DNA of 29,033 nt, taken from Ophryocystis elektroscirrha (taxonomy: Eukaryota > Apicomplexa > Conoidasida > Neogregarinorida > Ophryocystidae). Where the stretch lies: contig JAQIFP010000024.1 in the NCBI GenBank assembly GCA_030141585.1, forward strand, positions 1 to 29,033. Reading direction: 5' to 3'. The position numbers and the translations under genes are program-made. Shown one piece after another: positions 11,813 through 23,021 of the stretch; the first letter of the stretch is position 1, and the number at the start of each line of letters is the position of its first letter. The notes below the pieces were generated by a model. The model saw only the letters and a program-made list of their open reading frames with translations. It had not been told where the DNA came from and did no database searches.

Positions 11813-12147
11813 TTAAGTAAAAATTGAAGCATCATCATAATTAAAAATATAATTCACAACGTTGTTTTCTTCCATCGTGCCATCCAATAATTCTTGATTA
11901 ACTGAACACTCTGACTGAAATTTCGGACTAAAAAAATTTAAATCACTTTGTGTCTAAAGAAAGACATATATTTATTCATTTTACTTAAAGTTATTATTAC
12001 GTTAAAACAAGGATGTCTTAAAGCTAAACAACTGGCAAAAGAATCTAAATAGGAATCATTGAACAGCACTTCAATTTCTAGCGAATTTTCAATTTCGGAT
12101 GATGATTCATCTTTAAAAAGTGAAGCTTCCCAAGCAGCAGCATCCAT
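11813..12147 (-). CDS. Small acidic hypothetical protein, 2 exons
   Basis: I do not recognise this gene. Exons 12147-12001 and 11953-11813 join across a 47-nt intron (GTAATA...TTTAG) in phase, giving 95 residues. The protein is acidic and Ser/Asp/Glu-rich, with few basic residues (early segment FKDESSSEIENSLEIE, end YIFNYDDASIFT). No domain is visible. The reading frame stays open upstream of the ATG to an AACAG acceptor-like site at about 12160, so an earlier exon is possible and the N-terminus is uncertain. It lies on the same strand as topoisomerase III (upstream) and the oocyst-wall gene (downstream). Confidence 0.45.
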
Positions 12148-12376
12148 AAATAACAAGTGTACCTGTTACTATCATTATATCAATGATATACATTAAAAAT
12201 AGAATTAAAATTTGAGAATTAGTTGGGTAATCGGCTGTGTAAAAGTTATCACAAAAATTGTTTTGTTGCTAAAATATAATGCATTTTTCAATATTTAAAT
12301 TAATTTGATATGATTTAGTATTTAAATCTATTGACTATAAAATTTACATAAATAAAAACAGATGATTGTTTTCCAA

Positions 12377-15300
12377 TCACAAAGACGTATTACAGGACAT
12401 GTAATGATCAAGTTCTCTATCCAAGAGATTAGGATTATTAACAAAGACATAGAATACTGTTTTCATTTTATTGATGTACTTTTCCAAAATTGTTTCCTGT
12501 ATTCAAATAATTCAATTAAGAAATAATTTACAGGAACCATTGTACTTCATGATTTATTTGAAGTAAAATCAAATATTCTTTTTGTTATCTACCAGCTTTA
12601 AATATAACACTTAATATATAATTCATTGATTTTTAATAGTATATAGTATTTTTACTTTATCAGACTTATTTAAAGCAATTAAATTGAAATCTTCTTCCAT
12701 TTGGGACCTTAAATAGGGCTGTAAATTAACAAAGTTGAATAGTTTATATTGATTACTTTAGTTAAATCTAACCAATTTTCTGCGTAAGCCTGAAATCCCA
12801 TTATTAACGCTAATCCCAAATTTGTTGGAATAAATTTTCCTTTTATGACTTCAATGTAATTGCGATCTTGTATTGTTTTTATATGTTCTTGCATGGTAGC
12901 ATCTGTGCCAATTTTGTTCTAGTATTTTTTAATATTAAATACCCTTACTATGTCCATCAATTTCAGTAAATTACTCTCACTCAACAGAGGTAATGGTTTA
13001 GTTGACATTTCATGCAAATATAACTGAAGATTTCTTATTTGAAAACTCGAAAAAAGAATTTCATTTCGTGGTACCCTTTCAATTAGCTTTAATTACAGCA
13101 TTTACCACTTTTGATAAGGATATATTTCTAAGAAATTCGGTTGATTTAAACAAAGTGCTTTTTCATTAAAGCCCTCGTTGTAAATTTCGATACGTAAGCT
13201 AATTTCTGTTCCCTTAGCGCTTTTTGATAAAGAAGCAAAAAATGCTCGGCTTATTAACTCATATATAAGCCATTCTTTTTTATTAACAAAATCTTGACTA
13301 TTAGAGCATAAATATTATCAGTACTACAATAAACAGGATTTCACTGGGTGTATAGGAGGGTGAGCATTGTCGTTGTTTTTGCCTTGTCTTATTTCAATAG
13401 GATTTAATAATAATCTTTTTATATAATCACCCCAAATAGGATGCTCTTTATGTAAAGTTAACTGAAAAAAAATATCATAAGTTGTAAGTTATGATAGAAA
13501 ATTGTTTTTTTAGAATAGAAAGTACCATTTTTCGTGCATACAACAGATCAGTTAAAACATCTGTCTCTGTGCGCGGATATGATATATATCCTTTTTGGTA
13601 TAGATGCTCTGATATTTTCATACATTCTTTAGATCCAATATTCAATTTTTGAGAAGCTAGTATCATCAGACGAACAGTAGCTAATAATTAGGTCAAACAA
13701 TTCTGTTTACTCAATAGGAAAGGAGGTTCTTTTATAATATCTTTTGGAGAACCCTTTTTCATAGATATTCTATACTTTCTTACTAATTTTATATTATACG
13801 TAAAATTATCTCTTATAATTTCTTGAAATGCTTGAACGACAATTCTATGAATGCATGTCATATTGCGACATGTACTTATCAAAAAGATAGTCACGATCCC
13901 ATGATAAAACAATCTTTTCTTCTTTCATTGATTGATTCACAACATGAAGTATCAATTTTAGAGTCCAACATTTCTCTGTTTTAAAATTCTTATTCGCAAT
14001 AAATCTACATAAAAATTTAGACAGTGATAGCTAGTTTATAGATGATGAAATTATTGAAGTATGACGATTTAATTTACATAAGTTAAACTACTATTATTCC
14101 TTAATATATACCTTTCTACAACAAAGCCTAATGTAGGAAACTGACAGGGTCCAAAACTGAGTTTGTCATTATGTTTTCAATTATTTTACCTAATAACATT
14201 TTTAGAATATTTATTCTTATACTTCAGAGTTAAAAACCGTGTGAATGCTGCCCCTATACGAAGATCTAATTCTTGACGGCAGTCAGCAGCCTAAACCATA
14301 AAAACTTATGATTAAACTACTGATGCAACATATATGTTCGGTTCAGACAAATGAGTCCAAGCATTGATAATATCATTATCGGATAAAGCAGAAAACCGAG
14401 CACGATGTATAGATATTTTTGGATTCGTTTCAGTACAAATTTTAATGACTTCATATGCAATATTTTCACCTTCACGATCGCAGTCTAACCATAACACCAA
14501 TACGCTTGTTCTACATTTTTTATACTTATAATCTTTTCATACCTCAAAGCGTATGACCGTAAAGTTTTACAGATGTTCAAACTTTCTTTTTTGATAGTTT
14601 TTGTTAAGCGAACTGGTAGAATAAATTTAATCAGAAATAAATACTGACTACTAAATAACTGTTCACATGTAGACAACTCCCATTTATTCAAATCTGAATG
14701 AACTTCTAATTCTAATATATGACTAAAAATAAACAATTAATAGAGTCAAAATCGTTTTATATTTCTAAAAAAAAAATTTATTCAGTCAAATGATACAATT
14801 TAATATGTATACATATGTATATATAAATAAGCTTATCTAAATACGCTTATATAAATATGCTTTTATATATATGATTTATAAAGGAATTGTATAAAATGAA
14901 AAATATGCATATGAGTCCGTTTATATGTAAAATGTTTACAGACCCGCTAACTGATGTNNNNNNNNNNNNNNNNNNNNNNNNNNNNNNNNNNNNNNNNNNN
15001 NNNNNNNNNNNNNNNNNNNNNNNNNNNNNNNNNNNNNNNNNNNNNNNNNNNNNNNNNGCTTATCTAAATACGCTTATATAAATATGCTTTTATATATATG
15101 ATTTATAAAGGAATTGTATAAAATGAAAAATATGCATATGAGTCCGTTTATATGTAAAATGTTTACAGACCCGCTAACTGATGTCACGAACATTTCACAT
15201 GGCAATAAACCATATTCCGATTGAAATTGTGTAACAGGATTATATTTTGAATACGAATGAACCTAAAATCATTATTTAGGACTTTACTAAAACTTAGTTC

Positions 15301-15500
15301 ATATTTCAAGTAGGGTTATGTAAATGATGTATAGGTGTTAAAACTACATGTTTGCTGATAAGTATGTTGTATAAATTCATTTATTTCATATTTATTCAGT
15401 TTACTTGAGAAACACTGTTAGTATTTTTATAATTTGATAATGCAGTTGTGATTTGGCGAGCTACAGATGGTTTTTCAGCAACATTTAAAATATATAACAT
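12377..15500 (-). CDS. TOP3: DNA topoisomerase III (type IA), 16 exons, interrupted by an assembly gap
   Basis: A type IA topoisomerase that cuts one strand through a 5'-phosphotyrosine and decatenates recombination intermediates, usually with a RecQ helicase. Exons: 15500-15405, 15262-15171, 14722-14652, 14612-14543, 14510-14321, 14290-14190, 14156-14112, 14004-13876, 13844-13711, 13680-13526, 13461-13328, 13297-13106, 13075-12949, 12918-12757, 12718-12656, 12496-12377, giving 626 residues. The Toprim region opens with [23 protein letters not shown] follows. The metal-binding DxDxxGE motif is LDCDREGEN (acidic residues 119, 121, 125), and [15 protein letters not shown] is diagnostic. The catalytic tyrosine is Y344 in ISYPRTETD. 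The end (NKIGTDAT, then [10 protein letters not shown]) completes the core. No C-terminal zinc fingers are visible. The 39-nt intron at 14613 and the final exon boundary are the least certain. Intron 2 contains the N gap, but no coding sequence appears lost. Confidence 0.92.
14831..14957. repeat. Left copy of a 127-bp duplicate flanking the N gap
   Basis: These 127 bases are identical, as far as I can read, to 15058-15184. The copy ends exactly at the first N. Its last bases (14944-14957) repeat the 3' end of topoisomerase III exon 2, which in full lies only on the right side. Confidence 0.97.
14958..15057. other. Assembly gap of 100 N
   Basis: The run is exactly 100 Ns, a conventional placeholder for a gap of unknown size. 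It lies inside intron 2 of topoisomerase III. Because the flanking sequences are identical, the gap is probably not real missing sequence. Confidence 0.99.
15058..15184. repeat. Right copy of the 127-bp duplicate flanking the N gap
   Basis: It begins at the first base after the Ns and matches 14831-14957 over its full length. On the minus strand it holds the 3' end of topoisomerase III exon 2 (to 15171) and the start of the following intron. Confidence 0.97.
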
Positions 15501-15562
15501 ATTTTTATCATGAAATGGTGCGACAGAAAAAAAATAAGAATTTCGAATATTTGAATTAAATT

Positions 15563-16693
15563 TTAGAGAGCGTTTTTTAATTTGCGACGATCCTGTCGAG
15601 ATGTGGCAACAAATCCACTTTTAATTGTAGTAACGGATCTAGAGGCTTCACAAGCTGAACATGTTATATTGTACAGGCGAGTGCTGCTATCACGCTCTAA
15701 ATTTGTATTTGGAGATTTGCACATAAAACAAGTAACGTATTCGGCTAGAAAAACAGTTTGATTTTAGATGAAAACTTACTGATATATTTTCTTAATAAAG
15801 ATTCAATATGTTTAGAATTAAACTTGCCTTTTAATGTTAGCTGCCCATCACCACCTATTGAACCTTCTGTACCGAGCTCAGATAGCACAAATTGCAAGAC
15901 ATGGTCTGAAGGTCTTCTCATTCTGAAAAAAAAACCCAATAATTATAAATTGTAAAATAGTGCAAAGTGTAATCATATCTAAATACAAAGACTTTTATAA
16001 TTATCATTCTATGTGCTTGTATTCACTATTAGGCCATTATGTTACGTATATTTATTATTTTACGAATAAATAAATCCTTTTTAAAGTAGTTTAACAATAA
16101 TAACTATAAATTCAATTTTATTCACTGAATCATACATTAATTATTAATTGTTTAACTTAAATTGATAAAAATTACATAATTTTGGTAATAATAAATATGA
16201 TCGAGTCAAGTTATAATAAATTTGAGAAATAAATTTTTTCTTACATTGAACATATAACTTTAAAGTTAGTCCACGCTATTTTTTTTGAACCGACTCTAGC
16301 TAATTGGGGGGGTACTATTTTATATTTTTTAGATATTTGGAGATCGGGATTATTTGTATTTATGTAGCTTTGTATTCTATCTAACAACTAAGAAAACAAA
16401 ATGAGATATAATGATAGATCACTTCTTCATAAGTGTGTCGATTTCCTGGTATAAACGTTATAGCTTCAACTTTTGTTTCATCCTTTGCAGACTTTTGTTC
16501 AGAAACGGGTTTTTTTTTTTTTTTCAATAAAGAGGCATCAAATCGTAATTGCTACAAATTATTTAATTAATATAAACATTACTTCATCTTTTTCAACTTC
16601 TAGAGATTCAAAGTTATCAGAAAAGTCAACTTTTTTGCTATATTTTTGATCTGATTGCTCGCTTGCAGAGTTTTCCAAATTTTTAAGAGCCAT
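15563..16693 (-). CDS. EIF2S2: Translation initiation factor eIF2 subunit beta, 5 exons
   Basis: The beta subunit of the eIF2 GTPase, which delivers initiator tRNA to the 40S ribosome. Exons: 16693-16583, 16551-16423, 16387-16245, 15922-15780, 15744-15563, giving 235 residues. The N-terminus is short but carries one Lys run (LLKKKKKP), like the K-boxes that bind eIF5 and eIF2B. The conserved core follows: HTYEELLDRIQSY, then PPQLARVGSKKIAW and a block ending ELGTEGSIGGDGQLTLKG. The C-terminal C2-C2 zinc ribbon is complete: C181-x2-C184 and C204-x2-C207 (YVTCFMCKSP and ITCSACEASR). The family usually has three K-boxes and about 285-335 residues, so this is a shortened form. Three introns are 31-35 nt, while the third (15923-16244) is 322 nt. 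Its stop lies 62 bp upstream of the topoisomerase III start on the same strand. Confidence 0.95.
15923..16244 (-). other. Unusually long (322-nt) intron of the eIF2 beta gene
   Basis: Donor GTAAGA at 16244 and an acceptor after a long pyrimidine run at 15923. It is about ten times longer than the other introns of this gene. It is AT-rich with stops in all frames. I looked for a tRNA, C/D box pairs or an ORF and saw none I can support. Confidence 0.8.
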
Positions 16694-17034
16694 ATCAGTT
16701 GAACCTACTAATTAGGAAAACGCAGCTTTTAATCAAATTATTTCTATAGCCATTTAATAATCATTTAAATAGGCTAAAAGTATTTTATTATGATATAAAT
16801 TATAATTTTTAATTATTACATTTTAAATAAAAAATCCTTCAATATGCTTCGTAGGATGTAATAAATTTATGTTAATATTTCCTATTGCAAAATGCGCATT
16901 ATCTTAGAAAGTCTTAGAATATAATTGTGACAAAAAATAATCTGTAGATGTAAATAGTTGTAAAAAATAATTAAATACCTGTAATCAGGAAAAAAGACAT
17001 GTTTAAGTATAATAAATTAATATAAGAAAAACAA
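16694..17034. promoter_or_regulatory. Divergent intergenic region between eIF2 beta and Gemin2-like gene
   Basis: 341 bp of AT-rich sequence between two start codons facing away from each other. It must hold both promoters. I recognise no motif or RNA gene. Confidence 0.4.
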
Positions 17035-17780
17035 ATGACTGTAAAATCTCAGGAGTGCGCTTACTTAAAACAAATAAAACATATAGTTAATTCTAGTGAA
17101 CCTAATTATGATGAAGAGTATGCTACAGATTGTGATGAAGCAGAGCAATTATGGAAATCTGAAATCATTGAATTATTCAAAATAATGAAAAATGTATTTT
17201 TCTTTGTATACTTTAATTAATAGTTTTAGGTAACAAGTAAGAGTAAAGTCAACATAGAAAAATCTAGTTTAACCAAGCAATTACAAAATTTCTCGGATGA
17301 AGAAGCTACGGATTTTTTTACGAATAAAAACGTAGAAATTTCTTGTTTCAGTATTGATCAAGTAATATTATTATTTACAATATATATAAACAGGTTGCCA
17401 TAAGTAAAATGATTGAATGGATATCAATAATATTTAAAGAACGCAACAAACAATTATATGCGTATTATTTAAACTGTAATCGTATTCTCCACACATATGA
17501 TAATCAAAAAAAACAAAATCAAATAGTTATATCGGACGATAATATATTAAAAAATGAAACCCAGGAAAAAAATAGATGCCTTTGTAATTGGGCGTTAGGA
17601 GCTCTTTTACATTTAGATAAAATAGTTGCTATGCTTGAAGATGTTGCTTATTCATTACAGGTTATAAGAAGATGCTGCCGTTGGAGACGCTTAACATATA
17701 AATATTGTGATAGTCAATTTGTAATACATGAACATAAATGTATCGAGTGTATTATTGAAAATTATTTTGAACAACGTTAA
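17035..17780 (+). CDS. Gemin2/SIP1/Brr1-like snRNP assembly protein, 3 exons
   Basis: Exons 17035-17193, 17230-17361 and 17394-17780, with introns of 36 and 32 nt in phase, give 225 residues. Gemin2 (SIP1, Brr1 in yeast) holds Sm proteins during snRNP assembly with SMN. The match is strongest at the C-terminus, where the order of motifs agrees with Gemin2: KMIEWISIIFKERN, then NWALGALLHLDKI, then LQVIRRCCRWR, and a final IENYFEQR, like the RYFDQRD end of animal Gemin2. Near the N-terminus AYLKQIKHIV resembles the family's EYLRQV segment. The central part is divergent and Lys/Asn-rich. The identification rests on remembered family features, not a search. It would fit functionally with the U1A-like gene elsewhere in the window, but there is no physical linkage. 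Confidence 0.68.
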
Positions 17781-18060
17781 TAAATACTTAAATTATAGAT
17801 TTAAGAGTTTTATTTAATTTACTGATCTCTATGTTCATTAGATAAAGCAAAAATATTCATTCTAAAATTTATAACTTTTAACTAAAAAAAATAGTCCTAT
17901 TATAATATTAAGTGGTTTTAAAGAATAACTTAATTTCTTATTAGGTTGTCAATTAATTATTCTGGTGGAAGTTTTGACTTAATAGATACTGTTAAATAAT
18001 ACAGACTTTTAAAATCCTTATCAATTTTCGATACTAAAAAAATGCTAATTTCTTTTGAGT

Positions 18061-21000
18061 ATGTCAGATGATATAGTTCAAAATGATACTTTCCGGAACT
18101 CTATTAGATCGGTATATACATAATCCATGTCTTCAAAATTATTTAAGACATCATTTGTTTATTATATGTGTTAGACAGTAATAATAGGTGTGTATGTACC
18201 TGAAATAAATTACACATACAACAACTTAATTAGATATTAATTACTTTAATTATCACAATTGACTATATTAGTAATTTTGAGTCAAATTGATATACGAATA
18301 CATAAATAAAAATTATGCATATATGTGTATATATAATAGCTCCCGTTATGATTTAAATAAATAATTTAACTAAATAGTTTTGCTAGTAATAATTATAAGT
18401 ATTTTGTTTTAGAGATTTTCCAATAATTTTCCAAAACAATCAATTGTAAGTTCATTTGTGGAAAAATCGAATAAAAAGTTTAATCATAAGAATCCAAACG
18501 CGACGTTCAACGATATCAATGAAATAAAAAACTGTACATGCCATCCAATCATGACAGATTTCCATGTTAATGTGCTTGATCCGAACATGCATTCATGGAA
18601 TTGTCAATATTCTAGATCGCAATATGCTCAGAAAACATGTCTAATACCTTCTAGAAGGCAATCAGTAAACCCTGTGTTTAAATCGTATAAAGATTTAGTC
18701 TTAATGAACCGAACAGACATTGAATTGCTTTCTAAGTCCCTTAATTTTTTTCTCTATAGTAATCAACTATGTTTACCAAATCAAACCGCCGTCTCAAGAT
18801 TTAATCAAACTCTTAATCGTATGCGAACTTCAACAGTTTCTTCGAGAGCTAAGCAGATCAATAAGCTACAAAATACATACATGGAAAAAAAAAAATATGC
18901 TGACGCTAGCAATGAAGAAATTATTAAGAGTCTCAAAAACCTAGAAAAACATATATATGATTTATCTTTAGATATTAAAGAAATTCCCGTCCTTATTCAT
19001 AAAAGTAAGTTTATGGAAATAAATTAGATCGAAATTATTTTTAGTTTTTATATACAAATCAATAACAAGGCATAATAGTGATATGTCATATGTATAAGAT
19101 TCAGTAAAGCAAAAAACGTATTTTTGAAGTTTTGTACTAAAATCTTACTATTTTTATTAATAGTATTATTATATGGGTTTTTGGACTATTTTTTTCTTAT
19201 TATTTTAGGACAAAACTTACGTGCAATATCACATACAAATTCTGATTATGTAAATATATCTGTTGCAGTACCAAAGCAACATAAAGAAATTACTGAGGAA
19301 ATTCTCAAGTCACACAATAAAGGTAAAAAAAAAAACGAAAAATGCTAATTTCGTAAAGTTTTTATGTGTTTAAAATGTTTATTAAAATCAATAGTTTTTA
19401 CACATGTTTCAGATATTGGAGAAAATGAACTTATTTTTGAAAAAACTCCAGAAATTAATGAACGGAAAAATAATAATAAACCATCAGAGAGCTCTATAAA
19501 GAGTCTTGGTCCTAGTGCTAATAAGAAAAGCGAAGAAAATATCTTACTTCAAAAAAGTAGCAAGGTTCATAACTCAAGTCAATTGAAAGAAGCTAGTGAG
19601 TCTGACAGTTCCAAGAGCTCTGAAAAAAACAACGGAGGTCAAGAATTTAGCAAATTCCAAGAAAGCAGCGATAGCGATGACAGAATAAATAAGAATGTTC
19701 GCTCAACAGTAATTGATGATTCCATGAAAAAAATAGAAGAATTTGAACCCAAAAAAGAATCAAATGATAGAATTATTAATAAAGAAGAACCGTGTAATAC
19801 AAGTACTCTTGAAGAAGGAGTAAAAATGCTATTAATAAGCAAACCTATTGAAAACACAACCGATTCTAGTTCAGATCAATTAAAATCAATTAATTTTGAA
19901 AATAATAATCAGTAAGAAAACGATTATTGACGAATACTTCAGATCTCAAATATTAAATGCTGTTTTGTCACTAAAAGCACACGAAAAAAATGAAAAAAAT
20001 CAATACTTGTTAAATTTATGCGCTGAAAAAGACAGCGAAATCAATGACCTAAAAAACAAAGTATTCCAATTGGCTATGGAACAAAAATTATTACTAGAGA
20101 CAAAAGATGCACTGAATAATCAACAAATAAAATATTTGGAGCTAGAACTAGAAATGACTCGGAAAAACTGTGAAAATCAAATAAATGTATCAAATAAAAC
20201 GTTAAATGATACAATATCAAAAAATGATATTTTATTCTCACAATTAAGAGAATCACAGCAAACAGAAAAAGACCTCCAAATCGAGCTAGCAAATACTAAA
20301 ATTATTCTAGACAATACAAATAAAATGTTATCTGATTATTCTCCGGAATCAAGAAAGCAATTCTTAGATTGTATCGCAAAATCTACAATTCATACAAACG
20401 AGCAAATAAATCAGCTGTTTGAGCAAATTAATATACTACATCTCAAAAAAACTGAAGCTGAAAACACTCGAAATCTTATAGCTATGAAACTGGAGGACGC
20501 TAAAAATCAAATATACAATTTGGAATCAGCTTTAAAAAAAGTTGAAGACGACTATGCTCATTTTTATAATGTTTTACAACAGGAAAGACTCACTCATTTA
20601 CAAAGAGAAAAAATCTATAAAGAAACCGAGTTGCGTAATAATTTTTTAAATAAATGCTTGGCTGAGTACGAAAGTACCATAAAATTGAAAAACGATAAAA
20701 TATCAGAAATTACTCAAAATAGGTTTCAATTTAAAAATGCTTTCGAGCTGATGACGGAAAAACACGTTCTATTAAAACGAAAAAATGAAGCCCTTCAAGA
20801 ATCAATTAAGGAAATGCTTAGATTACAACAAACATTGAAGAAAGAGAAAAACGATATTCAAATAAATTTGGAAGAAGAAAAAAAGAAAAATGAAATTATT
20901 AAAAATGATAATAAAAATTTAAAACATAGATTAGATTTAGCTGATGTTATATTAATTCGCCGTTCTGCTGAGTTAAAAGAGCTATCTAATCGATTTGAGC

Positions 21001-21110
21001 AAAAAAGTAAACAGATTGATTCATTACTAAAAACTATTCAGCAGTTGAAAGAAATATCTAATTTAGACAAAAACACCCTTTTTGAAAACATGTCTGAAAA
21101 TACTTCATAA
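18061..21110 (+). CDS. Large coiled-coil protein with Ser/Asn/Glu-rich middle, 5 exons
   Basis: I do not recognise a named family. Exons: 18061-18111, 18413-19004, 19209-19322, 19413-19911, 19943-21110, giving about 807 residues. The short first exon (MSDDIVQNDTFRNSIRS) is chosen because it begins with ATG, ends at a GTATAT donor and joins phase 0 to phase 0; without it the second exon has no good start until the ATG at 18551. Introns are 301, 204, 90 and 31 nt, unusually long for this window. The N-terminal 200 residues include a Cys/His pair cluster (NCTCHP). Residues of about 260-420 are disordered and rich in Ser, Asn, Glu and Lys. The last 390 residues are almost continuous heptad coiled coil (for example QKLLLETKDALNNQQIKYLE). 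It may be a cytoskeletal or centrosomal scaffold, but that is only inferred from the coiled coil. Confidence 0.8.
18112..18412 (+). other. Long (301-nt) first intron of the coiled-coil gene
   Basis: Donor GTATAT at 18112 and acceptor TTTTAG at 18412. AT-rich, with stops in all frames. No RNA gene seen. A split into two shorter introns with a small exon between them cannot be excluded. Confidence 0.55.
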
Positions 21111-21323
21111 TTTTTTTTTAAATTTCAATAAGTCTTTATATTTATTTAATGAACCTTATAAGAGCATTACATGTTACTATATATAAAGTTCCGATTTTTG
21201 CTTTGAATATTTAGATTTATGCAATATTTGTCATAAATTTTTAATCAATTAATAATATAAATTTTAAGGTAGTGGGGATATCTTAATATATATAAATAGG
21301 TGTATATATATACAAATTAAATT

Positions 21324-22372
21324 ATGGATCGCATGTATAGGCCGAGAAGTGATTCAGGGATACAAACCAAAAAATATGATATTGGTGTATATGATTATTA
21401 TTCTAAAAGGCTTGATGCGCTAGAAAAAAAATTTGATCAATTCTTGCATAATTTTGAACATGTTTATAGCTTAGATAGAAAAAATATAAACGATGAAACG
21501 TTAAGAATGGATAGTTTTGAAAGGAAAAGAGGGGAGGTAAAATTATCTAAAGAAAAAATATAATTATGTTTATTGAAGTCCTTAGAAAAACGACTCCATG
21601 CATTAGAATCTCAATTTCGAGCAAAAGATGAATTAATTCATAAATTAGAACAACAGCTTAAATACGCAACTAACACAGAAATTAATAGTTCAGAACCTTT
21701 ATTAAATGTGAGCAATTCCGCTAGACATTTTTCTTTTTTTTCTCCCGATGTTCCTGAAGTAATACATGTACTGACTAATGTTACTTTTAGAAAATGCCTT
21801 TAACAAGTTGCAAAGCAGTTGATTGTTTAGGTAAAATTTCAACTTTTAAATCAATCAATTATTATTACATTTGAAATAGTTAATTAGTTGATACATATGC
21901 ACGCAAATGTTCAGTACTTTGTACACATAAATTTTGGTAATATTTATCAAATGTAATTAATAAAAAATTGTGTGTACTTGCACTCAGTAAAAATATATAA
22001 ATGTTACATAAGATAAATTTAAATTTGAGATGGTTTTAATTAATAATTAATAAATATAGCATTACTGAGAGTCAACTATTACTTATTGATGAATAAAAAT
22101 AATATTATTTACGCAGCATTAATAATAATATACCACTATTAGAAACTGTACAAGAAGACTCCATAGATGGAGACATTACAAGAATAAAAGAAGAATTTAA
22201 TGAATCATTGCAAGATGTTATAAATAGAAATGTTAAAATAGCCGTACGGCAAATATTAAAACAGTTCAAAGAAAATAAAATAAAGGGAAACAATGCTAAA
22301 TTTATTAACGAAAAACAAACATTTATATTTCCGAATCAAGCATCGTATACTGTGTACCCTTCCAAAAAATAA
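21324..22372 (+). CDS. Small coiled-coil hypothetical protein, tentative 5-exon model
   Basis: I do not recognise this protein. Firm parts are exon 1 (21324-21536), exon 2 (21579-21707, after a 42-nt intron) and the last exon (22117-22372), which is open to the stop. Small exons at 21791-21830 and 21888-21936 make the phases fit and give 228 residues, but this middle part is weakly supported. Exon 1 starts MDRMYRPRSDSGIQTKKYD, then runs into a coiled coil (YSKRLDALEKKFDQFLHNFE, SLEKRLHALESQF, DELIHKLEQQLKYA). The last exon is a charged helix (ITRIKEEFNESLQDVINRNV). It lies 213 bp downstream of the large coiled-coil gene on the same strand. The two may be functionally related, though they share no obvious repeat. 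Confidence 0.55.
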
Positions 22373-22494
22373 ACTTCTTATTGTTTTCTGTTATTTATAT
22401 GCTGACATATTTTTGATATAAATACTTATCAAAATGTATTATATGGATATATATATAACGCGACAAGAATACATTTTTTTGAATTTAGTTTAAG

Positions 22495-22905
22495 CTATTT
22501 GAGAATCAAAAAACGGACTGAATAAGTCAAAATTATTGCACATGAATAATCAAGAAACAGTTTGTTTAAAGCTATGTCTTCATATGTAGCTATTTGTAAT
22601 CGAAATATTATAGTAAACATTATTCCACAGAGACTGCAGTAAAATTGAGTTAATAATGTTTGCAAACTGACAATATGTGGTTTAAAGTATATTAGCTGTG
22701 TAATAAAGATTATAAACTGGACAATTAAAACGATATCCAAGTATTTTATTTCTTTTGTAGAGTGAAGTACATAATATTCTCTTAATTTTTTATATATAGA
22801 TTTGTTCTCTGATTCTGTATTATTAACATTCTGCGGTGTATTGCTTATCTCTGTCAAAGCATTCTTCAATTTAAAAAATTTAGATTTCTTAATTGATTTT
22901 TTCAT
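22495..22905 (-). CDS. DAD1: Oligosaccharyltransferase subunit DAD1/Ost2
   Basis: A single exon of 136 residues. DAD1 (Ost2 in yeast) is a small membrane subunit of the oligosaccharyltransferase that N-glycosylates proteins in the ER. The first 45 residues are basic and polar (MKKSIKKSKFFKLKNAL) and longer than usual; the family core is about 110 residues. The core follows the DAD1 pattern: LREYYVLHSTKEIKYLDIVL, a membrane segment (IVQFIIFITQLIYF), then YCSLCGIMFTIIFRLQI, matching the family's S-C-x-G...LRLQ motif, and a final AF-DF-like LNKLFLDYSCAIIL. It has no intron, which is exceptional here. It lies 116 bp downstream of IMP3 on the same strand. Confidence 0.85.
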   Translation of the reverse strand: MKKSIKKSKFFKLKNALTEISNTPQNVNNTESENKSIYKKLREYYVLHSTKEIKYLDIVLIVQFIIFITQLIYFKPHIVSLQTLLTQFYCSLCGIMFTIIFRLQIATYEDIALNKLFLDYSCAIILTYSVRFLILK

Positions 22906-23021
22906 ATTTTGATCAGACCTGAAATTATTTAATGAAATTTTTCTCTACTGTAGCGACTATAAATTACATTTATTTGTTTAAAATAAATATCTTTACTTGT
23001 AGTTTGAAAAAAATAATTATT

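Noticed and set aside
12497..12655. An extra small exon within the 159-nt intron of topoisomerase III
   Set aside because: Every frame tested across the middle of this segment meets a stop before a usable donor, while skipping it joins NKSDK to ETILEKY as expected for the family.
13681..13698. A possible 18-nt intron in topoisomerase III
   Set aside because: A 30-nt intron with a better GTAAAC donor (13681-13710) keeps the same phase and gives a better match to the family (FLLTTVRLM), so the 18-nt reading is not needed.
14887..15081. An open frame running through the Ns
   Set aside because: It exists only because the Ns are read as unknown residues; the flanks are intron sequence of topoisomerase III.
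19124..19348. A hydrophobic peptide resembling a membrane segment
   Set aside because: It begins at a TTG, and the hydrophobic part comes from the T-rich end of an intron. Only the part after the acceptor at 19208 is coding.
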